Below, piece by piece: positions 63,269-64,000 of a DNA stretch of 64,000 bases. The position numbers and the translations under genes were made by a program. This DNA is from Roseicyclus sp. GTDB lineage: Bacteria; Pseudomonadota; Alphaproteobacteria; Rhodobacterales; Rhodobacteraceae. Location: positions 248,001 through 312,000 of the forward strand of contig NZ_JAGYJN010000004.1 of assembly GCF_018402035.1 (NCBI RefSeq), read 5' to 3'. The notes beneath the pieces are model-generated. The model saw only the letters and a program-made list of their open reading frames with translations, ran no database searches and was not told the origin of the DNA. How positions within the stretch are numbered: the stretch's first letter is position 1; every line of letters starts with the position of its first letter.

Positions 63269-64000
63269 GCCAGACAGTTCCACCTGAAGCGCAAGCTCGG
63301 GAGTTTCTCAAGATGATCGACCCTGAAGCAAATAGCTTCTGCTTCCGTGTGCTGCCTGACAACGAGGCTAGCCCCGTCTGGGAGAAAAACTTCAATGGAA
63401 AATTTGGGTTGATATTGCCGCAGTTACAGCGGGCAAACCGCGCAGGTGGCGGTGCCTTTGTCGTGGTCAATGAAGGCGGGCAGAAAAAGAGCGAAATAAC
63501 TCAGGTGAGGGCGGTGTTCGCAGATACCGACGGTGCACCGGTAGAACCCATAATAGACGCGCTGAAGCCTCACATGGTCGTAGAAAGCTCACCGGGGAAC
63601 TATCATGTCTATTGGTTTGTTGCAGACTTCCCTTTGGCTCAGTTCAAACCAGTGCAGTTGGCTATCGCGACACAATTCGGGACGGACGAAAGCGTTAACG
63701 ACCTATCGCGGGTGATGCGGATGCCGGGATTTTATCACAACAAGAACGAACCGTTTCTGTCGAGCATAGTTGCGTTGAATTCGGGGTTGCCACGTTACAA
63801 ACTGGACGAAGTTGTCACGGGATTAGACCTCCAGCTCACGCCACCTGCCGAAGATCATCAGTCGTCGGAATGGAATGGGACTGGCAAAACTGATGCGCCA
63901 CCAATTGCAGAAGTCGAGAAGGCGCTGACATATCTGAACCCTTTTGTGCGCCGCGGTAGATGGGTACGAAACATTCTGGCCCTTGCTCATGATTACGGAG
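63265..64000 (+). CDS. RepB-family primase-like replication protein (runs off window end)
   Basis: Own translation from ATG 63265: MSQTVPPEAQAREFLKMIDPEANSFCFRVL...VRAVFADTDGAP...MVVESSPGNYHVYWFV...TDESVNDLSRVMRMPGFYHNKNEPF; not in ORF track because no stop in window. Confidence 0.75.
   Translation, partial: MSQTVPPEAQAREFLKMIDPEANSFCFRVLPDNEASPVWEKNFNGKFGLILPQLQRANRAGGGAFVVVNEGGQKKSEITQVRAVFADTDGAPVEPIIDALKPHMVVESSPGNYHVYWFVADFPLAQFKPVQLAIATQFGTDESVNDLSRVMRMPGFYHNKNEPFLSSIVALNSGLPRYKLDEVVTGLDLQLTPPAEDHQSSEWNGTGKTDAPPIAEVEKALTYLNPFVRRGRWVRNILALAHDYG

Larger units (their letters stand above)
61165..64000 (+). mobile_element. Left end of an integrative element at tRNA-Ser(GGA) (continues past window)
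   Basis: Integrase directly downstream of an intact tRNA 3' end, AlpA-like regulator and RepB-like primase in the same orientation; visibly lower GC than the preceding chromosome. Confidence 0.85.

Overview
A 64 kb chromosomal window, by gene content most like an alphaproteobacterium of the Rhodobacteraceae type. Identifications come from reading the supplied translations; no searches were run. Most of it is conserved housekeeping content: infC, a cys/siroheme cluster, yceD-rpmF-plsX-fabH-ihfA, tyrS, eno, gltA, gltX, comEC, lexA, moeA-moaC, trpCDG/trpE, ssb, ilvI/ilvN, a TRAP transporter, bpt, tRNA-Pro and tRNA-Ser. Least ordinary features: (1) a tRNA-Ser-anchored integrative element entering at the right edge (integrase, HTH protein, AlpA-like regulator, RepB-like primase), cut off by the window end; (2) a ~116-bp MITE-like repeat with TA-flanked terminal inverted repeats, in two copies, each supplying the stop codon of its neighbouring gene; (3) two families of dispersed intergenic elements (TTCGTACGAA-centred 24-bp palindromes and a GGATATTTATGAAACGAAGAAG motif); (4) a triple GTTC-N7 array upstream of lexA; (5) a probable AUA start codon for infC; (6) a cluster of about seven apparent frameshifts confined to the first ~7 kb, including the molybdenum hydroxylase (CoxL form II-like) locus; (7) an oversized TRAP large permease.
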